This document shows positions 1 through 8,092 of a stretch of 36,960 nt of DNA, piece after piece. Position numbers and translations under genes: made by a program. The stretch is taken from contig QHWR01000067.1 in assembly GCA_003223835.1 (NCBI GenBank), forward strand, positions 1-36,960, read 5' to 3'. Source of the DNA: Acidobacteriota bacterium. Its GTDB lineage: Bacteria > Acidobacteriota > Vicinamibacteria > Vicinamibacterales > 2-12-FULL-66-21. A model generated the notes under the pieces. The model was given only the letters and a program-made list of their open reading frames with translations, searched no databases and had not been told where the DNA came from. How positions within the stretch are numbered: the stretch's first letter is position 1; each line of letters begins with the position of its first letter.

Positions 1-1
1 G

Positions 2-166
2 CTGCTGCACATCAAGCCCACGACCCTGAACGAGATGATCAAGCGGCACGACATCCGCCCGCGCCGCAAGCGCAACGGCGGCGCGAACGGCTCGGCGACG
101 CGGCCCGTCGAGGAGCCGGAGACGGAGGACGAGGGGACGGCGGTCACGCAGACCGCGAATCGCTGA
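2..166 (+). CDS. C-terminal fragment of a Fis-type HTH (NtrC-like, sigma-54-dependent) response regulator, truncated by window start
   Basis: Open frame from base 2 reads LLHIKPTTLNEMIKRHDIRPRRKRNGG...TANR*; the KPTTLNxxxKRxxIRP pattern resembles the Fis HTH of NtrC-family regulators. Confidence 0.65.
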   Translation: MLHIKPTTLNEMIKRHDIRPRRKRNGGANGSATRPVEEPETEDEGTAVTQTANR

Positions 167-177
167 ATCCCCCTGCG

Positions 178-605
178 TCAGCGTTTTCTTTTCAGCGCCG
201 CCAGGAATTCAGCCGGCGTCTCCACCCTGATCCCGTGGCGGAGCGCCGCCAGAAAGTGGCGGCGGTTGTCCGTCACGATCACATCGGCCCTTGCGGCGCG
301 CGCGATTTCGGCGATGTGGGCGTCGTAGATGCGTCCACCGGCGATCGCGTCCTGCGCGGCGGCCTTCAGCAGTCCCGCGCGATCCGCCGCCGGCAAGTCG
401 TGTACGGCCATCCTCGCAAAGACTTCCTGCTCGACCAGCGCGACGGCGTCCGCGGGCGCGAGCCTGAACTCCGGCGGCAGCCGTGTCGCGACCGAAAAGA
501 ATTCCAGACAGCAGTGCCAGGCGGTCGCCGGTGCGCTGGCGCGCTCTGCGGCCCGAAGTCGACGAGGCCGGCGAGCAGCACGCTCGTGTCGAGGAAGACG
601 CTCAC
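178..605 (-). pseudogene. vapC: PIN-domain VapC-like toxin, interrupted by a frameshift
   Basis: GTG at 605 starts MSVFLDTSVLLAGLVDFGPQ..., then the homologous reading jumps frame to ...WHCCLEFFSVATRLPPEFRLAPADAVALVEQEVFARMAVHDLPAADR...GGRIYDAHIAEIARAARADVIVTDNRRHF...; PIN motifs (DTSVLL, IYDAHIAEIAR, DVIVTDNRRHF) lie in two frames. Confidence 0.8.
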
Positions 606-856
606 GGCCAGCGGTTCCGCTCTTCTTCCACGAGCGACGCGATGTCGATGGCGGGCCGCGCCTCGACGGGGGCGGTCGGTCTCGCGACCAGCCGGCGTCC
701 GACTTTGATCAGCTTCGGGCCGGCCGCGACACGCTCCAGCCGGACGGCGCCATCATCGAGCCAGACCTCGATCTCGACTCCCGGCGCGAGCCCGGCGCGC
801 TCGCGGATCGCCGCGGGAATGACGAGCCGTCCCGCCTTGTCGATGGTAGTACGCAT
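602..856 (-). CDS. vapB: AbrB/MazE-fold antitoxin (VapB-like)
   Basis: MRTTIDKAGRLVIPAAIRERAGLAPGVEIEVWLDDGAVRLERV is a SpoVT/AbrB-type N-terminus; 4-nt overlap with the toxin start. Confidence 0.88.
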   Translation of the reverse strand: MRTTIDKAGRLVIPAAIRERAGLAPGVEIEVWLDDGAVRLERVAAGPKLIKVGRRLVARPTAPVEARPAIDIASLVEEERNRWP

Positions 857-863
857 GGCACTA

Positions 864-886
864 GATTACCATGCGTCATGGTAATC
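864..886. promoter_or_regulatory. Perfect 10-bp inverted repeat (3-bp spacer), likely TA operator
   Basis: GATTACCATG-CGT-CATGGTAATC, 8 bp upstream of the vapB ATG and overlapping a -10-like TAATCT on the minus strand. Confidence 0.7.
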
Positions 887-913
887 GCCGCGGCCGAACG
901 CGATGGCCCGGCG

Positions 914-2230
914 TCAGCGTCTGACCGGCTGTGACGGGCGGAGACGCGCGAACATCCGCTCGTATTTGGCGAGGATGACATCCCAGCGATAATTCTTCCG
1001 CACGTACGCGCGGCCGTTGCGCCCCATCGCGGTTCGCAGCCGATGGTCCGCGACGAGCAGGTTCAGGCACTCGACGAACTCGTCGCGGTCGGCGTAGTAA
1101 AGGCCCGCGTTGCTCTTCTGGCAGTGATCGACCAGCACCTCGCTGCGCGCGTTCGCGAGAATCGGCGTGCCGACCGCGAACGACTCGAGCGCCAGCAGCG
1201 ACAGGCTCTCGTACGGCGACGGCACGACGACGATGGTCGCCGCTTCGAGCGCCTGCAGGCGCTCCTGATCCGACAGGCGGCCCGCGAACCGGATGAAGCG
1301 CTCCTCGGGGAGCGGCATCAGCTTGACGCCCATCAGCACGAGCGACGCGTCCCCTCCCTGCTCCACATACGTGCTGAAATACTCGATCAGCTCTTCACAG
1401 CCTTTGCCGGGGTCTATCCGCCCGCCATACAAGACGAACGGTCCGTGCAGGCGGTGACGGCGCCGGAAGACGATGCCTCGCCCCGCGAGATGGGGACGCC
1501 AGCTTGGCGGCCGATCCTCCTCTTGCACGGGCTCGTCGGCGTCGTCGGCCTCTGACTCCTCTGATTCCGCGCCGTTCGTCCGGTCCCGCTGGTACACCTG
1601 CGCCTGCGGCAGATCCACGCCGCAGCCGACGGTTTCCTCCTCGAGCGCGCGTATCGAGAAGTGGGTCGTGAGAAAGCGCCGCTCCACCTCGGTGTTGTAG
1701 GCGATGCCCGCCGGCTGGCTGAAGAGCTCCTTGTAGATCTCGAGGTGGATCGCCGGCTCGTCATGCGCGGTCGGCACGAGGATGCTCTTGTGCGGCGCGA
1801 TCCTGATGCCCAGCACCGTCGGGGCGTACAAGTACGTGAAAAAGATCAGGATGTCGTATTGATGCTGGTTGCGATCCAGATACTCGAGCAGCGCCGGGCA
1901 CCACGGTCCCTGCTGCCGCAGCCACTCCATCTCGTCGTCGCGCGTGTGTGGGTTGTTGAAGATCCATTCGGAGTAGCGGTTGAACGCCTGGATGTCGCGC
2001 GTGCGTGCGTTCGCGAACCGGCGGACGGTGACGCCGCGCACGCGGTCCGTGCCCTCGGGATCTTCGTTCTTCCACGTCACGTAGTCGCGCGCGCAGGTCG
2101 TCAGGACTTCGACCTGGTGCTTCGGCGCGAGCCGCTCGGCGATGAGGCGGCAGTGATATTCGGATCCGCCGAGGATCTCGTTGCCGTACCGCTGGACGAT
2201 GAAGGCGATTCTCAATTCAATGCACACCAA
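914..2230 (-). CDS. Glycosyltransferase family 4 (GT-B), type A in this cluster
   Basis: N-terminus LRIAFIVQRYGNEILGGSEYHCRLIAERLAPKHQVEVLTTCARDYVTW; C-terminal FVLYGGRIDPGKGCEELIEYF...VVPSPYESLSLLALESFAVGTPILAN. Confidence 0.88.
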   Translation of the reverse strand: MVCIELRIAFIVQRYGNEILGGSEYHCRLIAERLAPKHQVEVLTTCARDYVTWKNEDPEGTDRVRGVTVRRFANARTRDIQAFNRYSEWIFNNPHTRDDEMEWLRQQGPWCPALLEYLDRNQHQYDILIFFTYLYAPTVLGIRIAPHKSILVPTAHDEPAIHLEIYKELFSQPAGIAYNTEVERRFLTTHFSIRALEEETVGCGVDLPQAQVYQRDRTNGAESEESEADDADEPVQEEDRPPSWRPHLAGRGIVFRRRHRLHGPFVLYGGRIDPGKGCEELIEYFSTYVEQGGDASLVLMGVKLMPLPEERFIRFAGRLSDQERLQALEAATIVVVPSPYESLSLLALESFAVGTPILANARSEVLVDHCQKSNAGLYYADRDEFVECLNLLVADHRLRTAMGRNGRAYVRKNYRWDVILAKYERMFARLRPSQPVRR

Positions 2231-3287
2231 ACGCGGCGAGAGCGTTCCTCAGGCGCGTGTGAATCGCGTCGGGCGCGAAGTCGCGTACGCGTTGGCGCTG
2301 CCCGTCGAGCACGCGCTCACGCACGCCGCGATCGTACACGAGCGAGCCGAGGAGCTCGGCGGCGACCTCGAGGTCCTTCGGCGCGAAGAGCACGCCCGCG
2401 CCGCCGAGCGTCTCGGGAACGGCGCCGGCCGCGTACGCGAGTACCGGCACGTCCGCCGCCATCGACTCGACCAGGGGCACGCAGAATCCTTCGTGCTCGC
2501 TCAGCGACACGTACGCATCGGCCCACCGGTAAAACGCCGCGAGGTCGTCGTCGGGCACCGGGCCGGTGAACCAGAACCGATCCGGCAGCATCTTGAAGTC
2601 GGCGATCAGCGACCGGATCTGCGCATGGTAGCGCGGGACGCCGTCGTAGCGCCCCACAAAGATGAAGCGGTAGTGACTGTCGACGTACCGCTTGTACACC
2701 TCGGCGAGCCGGATGTGATCTTCGATCTTCTTGTTGGGGACGATGCGGCCGACGAAGAGAATGTTGATCAGGCCGTCGCCGAGAATCCGCTCGAGCGCGG
2801 GACGGCGCGGCGCCGACGTAATGCGCTCCGTGTCGACCGCGATGGGCATGACGCCCGTGCGCGCGAAGCCGAGCGCCGCCAGCTCCTGCCGGTTGAACTC
2901 CGAGTCGCCGAGCGCGAGGTCCACGCGGCCCGCGAGCGTGGCGAGTTCGCGGCGGCCCAGCGCGGCCAGCCGGAAGAGCGCCGGATCGTACGGCGCGAAG
3001 AATGCCGCGGGGGTGATGTTGTGATACTGCAGCACGCGCGCGCCAGTCAGCGATGCAAACGCCTGCGTCATCGGCGACGGGAGCGCGAAGTGGAAGATGG
3101 TGAGGTCGCCGCGCCGCGCCTCCGGGTCCGTGAACGGACGGACGTCGCTCCGCAGGTCGTCGTCAATCGTGAGCGCGTAGATGGCAGAGACGTGGCCCAT
3201 CGTCCGTAGCAGATCGCGCACGCGCCGCGCGCTGTCCCCAATCGCGTCTCCACGATGCGCCGCCGGAACCCATTGGTTGATGATCAC
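2217..3287 (-). CDS. Glycosyltransferase family 4 (GT-B), type B; GTG start
   Basis: MIINQWVPAAHRGDAIGDSARRVRDLL...YHNITPAAFF...ILFVGRIVPNKKIEDHIRLAEVY...SLSEHEGFCVPLVESMAADVPVLAYAAGAVPETLGGAG; GTG at 3287 overlaps the upstream stop by 4 nt. Confidence 0.87.
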   Translation of the reverse strand: MIINQWVPAAHRGDAIGDSARRVRDLLRTMGHVSAIYALTIDDDLRSDVRPFTDPEARRGDLTIFHFALPSPMTQAFASLTGARVLQYHNITPAAFFAPYDPALFRLAALGRRELATLAGRVDLALGDSEFNRQELAALGFARTGVMPIAVDTERITSAPRRPALERILGDGLINILFVGRIVPNKKIEDHIRLAEVYKRYVDSHYRFIFVGRYDGVPRYHAQIRSLIADFKMLPDRFWFTGPVPDDDLAAFYRWADAYVSLSEHEGFCVPLVESMAADVPVLAYAAGAVPETLGGAGVLFAPKDLEVAAELLGSLVYDRGVRERVLDGQRQRVRDFAPDAIHTRLRNALAAFGVH

Positions 3288-4627
3288 TGGTCGGATGACG
3301 GATGACGGACGGCGGATGGCGGATGGCGGATGGCGGTTGACGGATGACGGATGGCGGATGGCGGCGCGGAAGCATGGGCGATAGTGGATGTCGCGAGCTC
3401 TTCCGTCATCCGTCCTCCATCTTCCGTCATCCGATCCGGAAGCGCCCTGTAAAGCGCCGGCCGGAACTGCCGGAGCTCTTCCAGCCGCTCGGCGAGGTCG
3501 AACTGAGACCAGAAGTCCCACGCGACCTCGGGGGCGGGCTGTGGCGCCCCGGCGAGGAGGCGATTGACGAACGCGAGCAGCGTGCCGGCAAAGTCGCGGC
3601 GGCGCAGGCGTTCGAGCGCCGCGTCCTGCGATGCGATCACGCTGTCCTCGACCGCCCGATCGGTCATGACGGCGTCGATCAGGCTGGCGACCTCGAACGG
3701 ATCCTTCGTCCCGAACAACACGCCGCCGCCGTCCATCGTCGCGGGCACCGCCGTGGCCGCGTACGCGAGCACCGGGACACGCTTGTAGAACGCCTCCACG
3801 ATCGGGACGCAGAACCCTTCGTGTTCGCTCGCGCAGAGAAACACGTCCGCGACGTCGTACAGCGCCGTCAGTTCCTCGTTGCTGACGTGCCCGAGGAAAT
3901 GCACGTCCGGCGTGCCGAGGCGCGCGATGAGCTGCTGCAGCATCGCGAGGTAACGCTCGAATCCGCTGTAGGACCCGACGAGCAGCAGCCGCGCACGCGG
4001 ATTGTGGCGCGTCCGGTAGGCGTGGAACGCCCGGATGACGTCCTCGAACTTCTTGTTCGGGATCACGCGTCCGACGAATAGCACGTTGGTCCACCCGTCG
4101 TCGAAATCGCCGGCGATGAGGTCGTTCGGTTCGACGTCCAGATGGGAGAAGCCGGGGACGACGGGCAGGACGTCGGTCGCGGGGAACCCGAGGTGCTCGA
4201 GCTCCTCGCGGTTGAACGCCGAGTCTCCCACGGCGAGCGCCGCGCGGCCGATGTAGGCTGTCAGCTCGCGCCGCCCCCGGTAGCACAGCTTCACGAGATC
4301 CTTATGGACGCCGAGAAAGTACGCGGGGGGCGTGATGTTGTGGTAGACGAGCAGCATTCGCCCGGGCAATGCGTACGCGGTGCGCGATGCGCGCGAGCCG
4401 ATCGAGAAATGGTGAACGAGGACGTCGTCGGGCGCGATCGCGCCCACCATCCCGCGATAATCCGTCGTGACGTGTTCGAGGCGCGGGTCGGCGGTCTCGA
4501 CGAAAATCTCCGAGTCGAAACCCGCGCTTTCGAGCACGCGCCGAATGCCCAGGACCTCGTGGCCAATCGCGTCGCCGTAGCCAAGCGTGGCGAGCACCTG
4601 ATGAACGCGCGGGCGGCGGGCGGTCAT
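3284..4627 (-). CDS. Glycosyltransferase family 4 (GT-B), type B'; repeat-encoded C-terminal tail
   Basis: MTARRPRVHQVLATLGYGDAIGHEVLGIRRVL...YHNITPPAYF...NVLFVGRVIPNKKFEDVIRAFHAY...ASEHEGFCVPIVEAFYKRVPVLAYAATAVPATMDGGG; tail ...SAIRHPSTAIRHPPSAVRHPSSDQ is encoded by a 7-mer repeat. Confidence 0.87.
   Translation of the reverse strand: MTARRPRVHQVLATLGYGDAIGHEVLGIRRVLESAGFDSEIFVETADPRLEHVTTDYRGMVGAIAPDDVLVHHFSIGSRASRTAYALPGRMLLVYHNITPPAYFLGVHKDLVKLCYRGRRELTAYIGRAALAVGDSAFNREELEHLGFPATDVLPVVPGFSHLDVEPNDLIAGDFDDGWTNVLFVGRVIPNKKFEDVIRAFHAYRTRHNPRARLLLVGSYSGFERYLAMLQQLIARLGTPDVHFLGHVSNEELTALYDVADVFLCASEHEGFCVPIVEAFYKRVPVLAYAATAVPATMDGGGVLFGTKDPFEVASLIDAVMTDRAVEDSVIASQDAALERLRRRDFAGTLLAFVNRLLAGAPQPAPEVAWDFWSQFDLAERLEELRQFRPALYRALPDRMTEDGGRMTEELATSTIAHASAPPSAIRHPSTAIRHPPSAVRHPSSDQ
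3291..3437. repeat. Degenerate 7-mer repeat (GGATGAC/GGATGGC) with inverted right arm
   Basis: CGGATGACGGATGACGGACGGCGGATGGCGGATGGCGGATGGCGG... and, about 40 bp on, TCTTCCGTCATCCGTCCTCCATCTTCCGTCATCCGATCC. Confidence 0.88.
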
Positions 4628-6006
4628 GCGGGTTTTGCTCTTCCGCCTGAAGGCGGAAGCCACGCGTCCGCGCGCGCGGCCAGCGCCCCGCCTGCTCTTT
4701 CGATCTCGTGGCTTCCGCCTTCAGGCGGGAGGATCGCCGCTCCTGACGGAATCGACGCCAGCACCTCGTTCGCCGGCGGCACGTCGCGGCGCCGGCGCGC
4801 CATCCAGCCCGGTAGCGGCTCCATCGCGGCCGGCGCTCCGCGTTTCAATGCCGCGAACATGTCGAGGTACTTGCGCTCGATCACCGGCCACGCGTAATGG
4901 CGCGCGAAGTATTCGCGGCCGTTCCGTCCGAGACGCGCGTTGAGCGGACCGTTCGATTCGAGCGCGTATAAAGCCTGCGCGAATTCCTCGTACCGCTCGT
5001 AATAGAGACCCGCGTTGCTGCGGATGCACTGGCCTTTCAGGACGTCGCACGCGCCGTTCGCCAGCACGGGACGGCCAAGCGCCCACGCTTCGAGCGCGAC
5101 CATCGACAGGCTCTCGTAATACGACGGCATGACCAGGAGATCCGACGCCGCCAGGGCGTCGAACTTGTCGTCGTCGTCCAGGAACCCGAGATGATGGATC
5201 CGCGGGTGCTTCGGCACGTCCATGATCGCGCTGCCAATCAGGACGAGATCGAGCCCGCGTGGAAACGTCGCGGCGTAGCGCCGAAAATGCGAGAACAGCT
5301 CGCCGCAACCCTTGTTCTCGTCGATGCGCCCGATGTAAATCGCGAAAGGCCGCTCCATCCGGAACTTGCGGCGGAAGCGCGCCGGATCGGTCCGCTCGGG
5401 CACGTCCGATCCGATCCCGACGACGACACCCGGGACGGAAGTATTACGGGCGGCGCCCTGGATCATCGCGCGTTCCTCGGGCGAGTTGTACATCAGTCCG
5501 CGGACGCCGCGGAACACGGGCCCGAAGATCGACACCGCGACGGCCGGGTCCCGCTCGGCGGTCGGCACGAGCACGGCTTTCGCCGCGACCCGCCGCGCAA
5601 GATGCCACGCGTGATAGTACCGATAGCTGAAGAGCAGGATGAAATCGAAGCGGTCGGCGGACGCGGCGACGTAGTTCACCAGTCCGGACGATGCCGGTCC
5701 TTCGCTCTCGAGCCAGCGCAATTCGTCCGCGATCGAATGCGTCTGTTCGAAGACGCGGTGCGAGCGACGCCCAAAGTCATCGGGGTCTCTCTCGTGCGCG
5801 ACAGGAAACCGGCGGACGGGAATGCCGTTGACCGGCTCGACGCCCACGGGACGCTCGTTTCGCCACGTGACGTAATCGCGCGCGCAGGTCGTGATGACTT
5901 CGACGGAGGCATGGCGCGCCAGACGTTCCGCGATGTAGCGTGCGTGCAGTTCGGCGCCGCCGTTGATGTCGGCGCCGTACCGCTGGACCACGACCGCGAG
6001 GTTCAC
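4624..6006 (-). CDS. Glycosyltransferase family 4 (GT-B), type A'; REP-like palindromes encode the C-terminal tail
   Basis: MNLAVVVQRYGADINGGAELHARYIAERLARHASVEVITTCARDYVTWRNE...FAIYIGRIDENKGCGELFSHF...VMPSYYESLSMVALEAWALGRPVLANGACDVL. Confidence 0.88.
   Translation of the reverse strand: MNLAVVVQRYGADINGGAELHARYIAERLARHASVEVITTCARDYVTWRNERPVGVEPVNGIPVRRFPVAHERDPDDFGRRSHRVFEQTHSIADELRWLESEGPASSGLVNYVAASADRFDFILLFSYRYYHAWHLARRVAAKAVLVPTAERDPAVAVSIFGPVFRGVRGLMYNSPEERAMIQGAARNTSVPGVVVGIGSDVPERTDPARFRRKFRMERPFAIYIGRIDENKGCGELFSHFRRYAATFPRGLDLVLIGSAIMDVPKHPRIHHLGFLDDDDKFDALAASDLLVMPSYYESLSMVALEAWALGRPVLANGACDVLKGQCIRSNAGLYYERYEEFAQALYALESNGPLNARLGRNGREYFARHYAWPVIERKYLDMFAALKRGAPAAMEPLPGWMARRRRDVPPANEVLASIPSGAAILPPEGGSHEIERAGGALAARADAWLPPSGGRAKPA
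4641..4730. repeat. REP-like paired palindromes inside the 3' end of a GT gene
   Basis: TTCCGCCTGAAGGCGGAAGCCAC (4641-4663) and inverse GTGGCTTCCGCCTTCAGGCGGGA (4708-4730). Confidence 0.88.
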
Positions 6007-6800
6007 GAGTCGGAGCGGTCCGGCGCGGACGGCGGCCTCTCGCTCGCGGGCGCCTGCGGAGCGGCGTCGCGCGCGCCCTGACCGCTGCCGGTCCCGGCGC
6101 CCCCGCCGGTCGCGGGTCCGGCTTCACCGTGCGCACCGCCGGCCCCGCCGCCGTGACGGCGGCCGCGCCGGCGACGCCGGCGCGTGCGCCGCTCGTTGCC
6201 GTCGGTGTCGGTCTGGCTGGGGGAGCCGGTGGGCGGTTGAAGCGGCGGGACGGCGCCCGGCCGATATTGCACGACGCCTTCGAGCGCGCGGGCGCGGCGC
6301 TCGTCGAAATCGAGCCGGCTCGCAATCGACTCGAGCCGCATCTTCAGGTTCTTCACCTCGATGGAGGCCCGCGTCAGCTCGAGGACGAGGTTGTGGATCA
6401 ACTCATACGAGAGCGCCTCGGAGCGGTTGTATGACTCGTTGAGCCGCGACTGAATGTGCAGCGCCTCGATCAGCGGATTCGGATTGAAGAACAACTTGAG
6501 GATCGGCCGGAGCAGCCGCCGCAGCCAGCGAACGGGCGCCCGGCTGGATTCATAAAGCGTCGTGTCCTCGAACCGGTAATTGCGCGCCGTTTCAGCCGAC
6601 TCGCGGACCTGCCGGTACTGCTGGAGCAGATCGGAACGCACCCCGCGCGGATCCAGGAACTTCTCCAGCTTGACGTTCGCGAGCTCCCGGATCTCCTCTT
6701 CGGTGTAGTCCACGCCCCGCTTCTCCCGGATGCGGGTCCGAATCTGCCGCATGATCTGCTCGACGTCGACGTTGTCGGACCGAACAGAGAAATCACTCAT
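6003..6800 (-). CDS. Hypothetical protein with helical core and Arg/Gly-rich disordered C-terminal tail
   Basis: MSDFSVRSDNVDVEQIMRQIRTRIREKRGVDYTEEEIRELANVKLEKFLDPRGVRSDLL...NERRTRRRRRRGRRHGGGAGG...; 4-nt overlap with the GT downstream. Confidence 0.78.
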   Translation of the reverse strand: MSDFSVRSDNVDVEQIMRQIRTRIREKRGVDYTEEEIRELANVKLEKFLDPRGVRSDLLQQYRQVRESAETARNYRFEDTTLYESSRAPVRWLRRLLRPILKLFFNPNPLIEALHIQSRLNESYNRSEALSYELIHNLVLELTRASIEVKNLKMRLESIASRLDFDERRARALEGVVQYRPGAVPPLQPPTGSPSQTDTDGNERRTRRRRRRGRRHGGGAGGAHGEAGPATGGGAGTGSGQGARDAAPQAPASERPPSAPDRSDS

Positions 6801-6810
6801 GGCCTTGTCG

Positions 6811-8088
6811 TTATCGCGGCGCGCCGGCCTGGCGGCGGCGCCGCTGGGCGAACTCCGGCGCTTGTCTGATGCACGTCCCGAGGATGCCGAGCGACCGGGT
6901 CAGCGCGCGCAGCCCCGTGCGCTGCAGCTCGGGCGCCTCCGTCCCCACCTGCGGGAATCCGTTGGCATCGGGCGTCACGGTTTCCCAGTTCCGGAACAAA
7001 CGCCCCCACGGGCTTTGGAGGACGCTCTTCATCATCCGGCGCGCGTTGAGCGGGTACCAGAAGCTGTCGTGGTAGACGACGCTTGCGATGTACGCCCAGG
7101 GGGCGAGGACCGTCTTCAGCGACCACTCGATCGGCTTCTTCATCGGTCCCCAGTAGATCTTGTGCTGCATCCGCGACGCGAACGTCATCTTCTTGAACGG
7201 CCCGACGAAGTGCCAGTTCTCTGCCGCCGCGGACTGATCGCCCACGATCTCGATCTCGCGCGGATCGCCGCACCCGAGCCCCAGCTCGTGCGCCATCCGG
7301 ATGAATTTGATCGACATCGGGTCGAATCCCATCAGCTTCGCCGCGACGGCGTCAATCGCCACCTGGTCCGCGCTCGCCAGCAACACGTCCTTCACGTACG
7401 GCATCATGCAGCGCGGGCCAGGACCGTCCCCCGCGAACGTGCCGTCCATCACCGCGAACACGCCGCGGTGGATCTTCTTCTGGATCATCAGCAGATCGAC
7501 GAGCGTCTCGTGGATCACCGGATGGGTCCAGTGCCGGCGCTCGTTCAGCAGCCCTCCGAACGCGTTCTTCATCGCGCCGGTCGTCGTCGTGAACACGTGC
7601 GTCTTCACCGTCGGCAGATGGACGATGTTCTCGCCGATGAACCGCTTCGGGATCATGAACCCGTTCGGGTAGACCTCGTTCAGGCACGTGAACTTCTTCG
7701 TGAGATCGCCGACGGCGTCCCTGATGTTGATCCACTCTTCGGTCTCGTAGATGTGGATGTTCCGCAGGCCGTGCGCCTCGACGACGTTCACCTGCTTGTT
7801 CTCGCGCTCGCCCAGGTGCGCGTCGATGACGACCGTGCGGTTGTGGCACGCGTGAATCAGGTCAGGCGAGTAGCCGTCCTGTTTCATCGCCCGGATGACG
7901 CCTTCGAGCTGCCACGGCGTCGTCGAGCTGGCGGGGAAGAAGAAGTGCCAGGAGATGTTGACCTTCAGCGCCGTATCGGCATCCTTCGCTACGACGTCCT
8001 GGTAGCCGGCGAGGTTCATCACCGAGTGATAGTCCCGCAGCACCGTGGACGGCTGGGTACGAAGGATCGCGACTTTCGATTTCGCCAT
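6811..8088 (-). CDS. DUF362-domain protein
   Basis: MAKSKVAILRTQPSTVLRDYHSVMNLAGYQ...VHLPTVKTHVFTTTTGAMKNAFGGLLNERRHWTHPVIHETLVDLLMIQKKIHRGVFAVMDGTFAGDGPGPR, typical DUF362 core. Confidence 0.85.
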   Translation of the reverse strand: MAKSKVAILRTQPSTVLRDYHSVMNLAGYQDVVAKDADTALKVNISWHFFFPASSTTPWQLEGVIRAMKQDGYSPDLIHACHNRTVVIDAHLGERENKQVNVVEAHGLRNIHIYETEEWINIRDAVGDLTKKFTCLNEVYPNGFMIPKRFIGENIVHLPTVKTHVFTTTTGAMKNAFGGLLNERRHWTHPVIHETLVDLLMIQKKIHRGVFAVMDGTFAGDGPGPRCMMPYVKDVLLASADQVAIDAVAAKLMGFDPMSIKFIRMAHELGLGCGDPREIEIVGDQSAAAENWHFVGPFKKMTFASRMQHKIYWGPMKKPIEWSLKTVLAPWAYIASVVYHDSFWYPLNARRMMKSVLQSPWGRLFRNWETVTPDANGFPQVGTEAPELQRTGLRALTRSLGILGTCIRQAPEFAQRRRRQAGAPR

Positions 8089-8092
8089 GCGG

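Noticed and set aside
2217-4286. 689-aa fused ORF in the GT cluster
   Set aside because: Only the part after GTG 3287 is a GT4; the N-terminal part is an off-frame reading of the neighbouring GT plus the 7-mer repeat.
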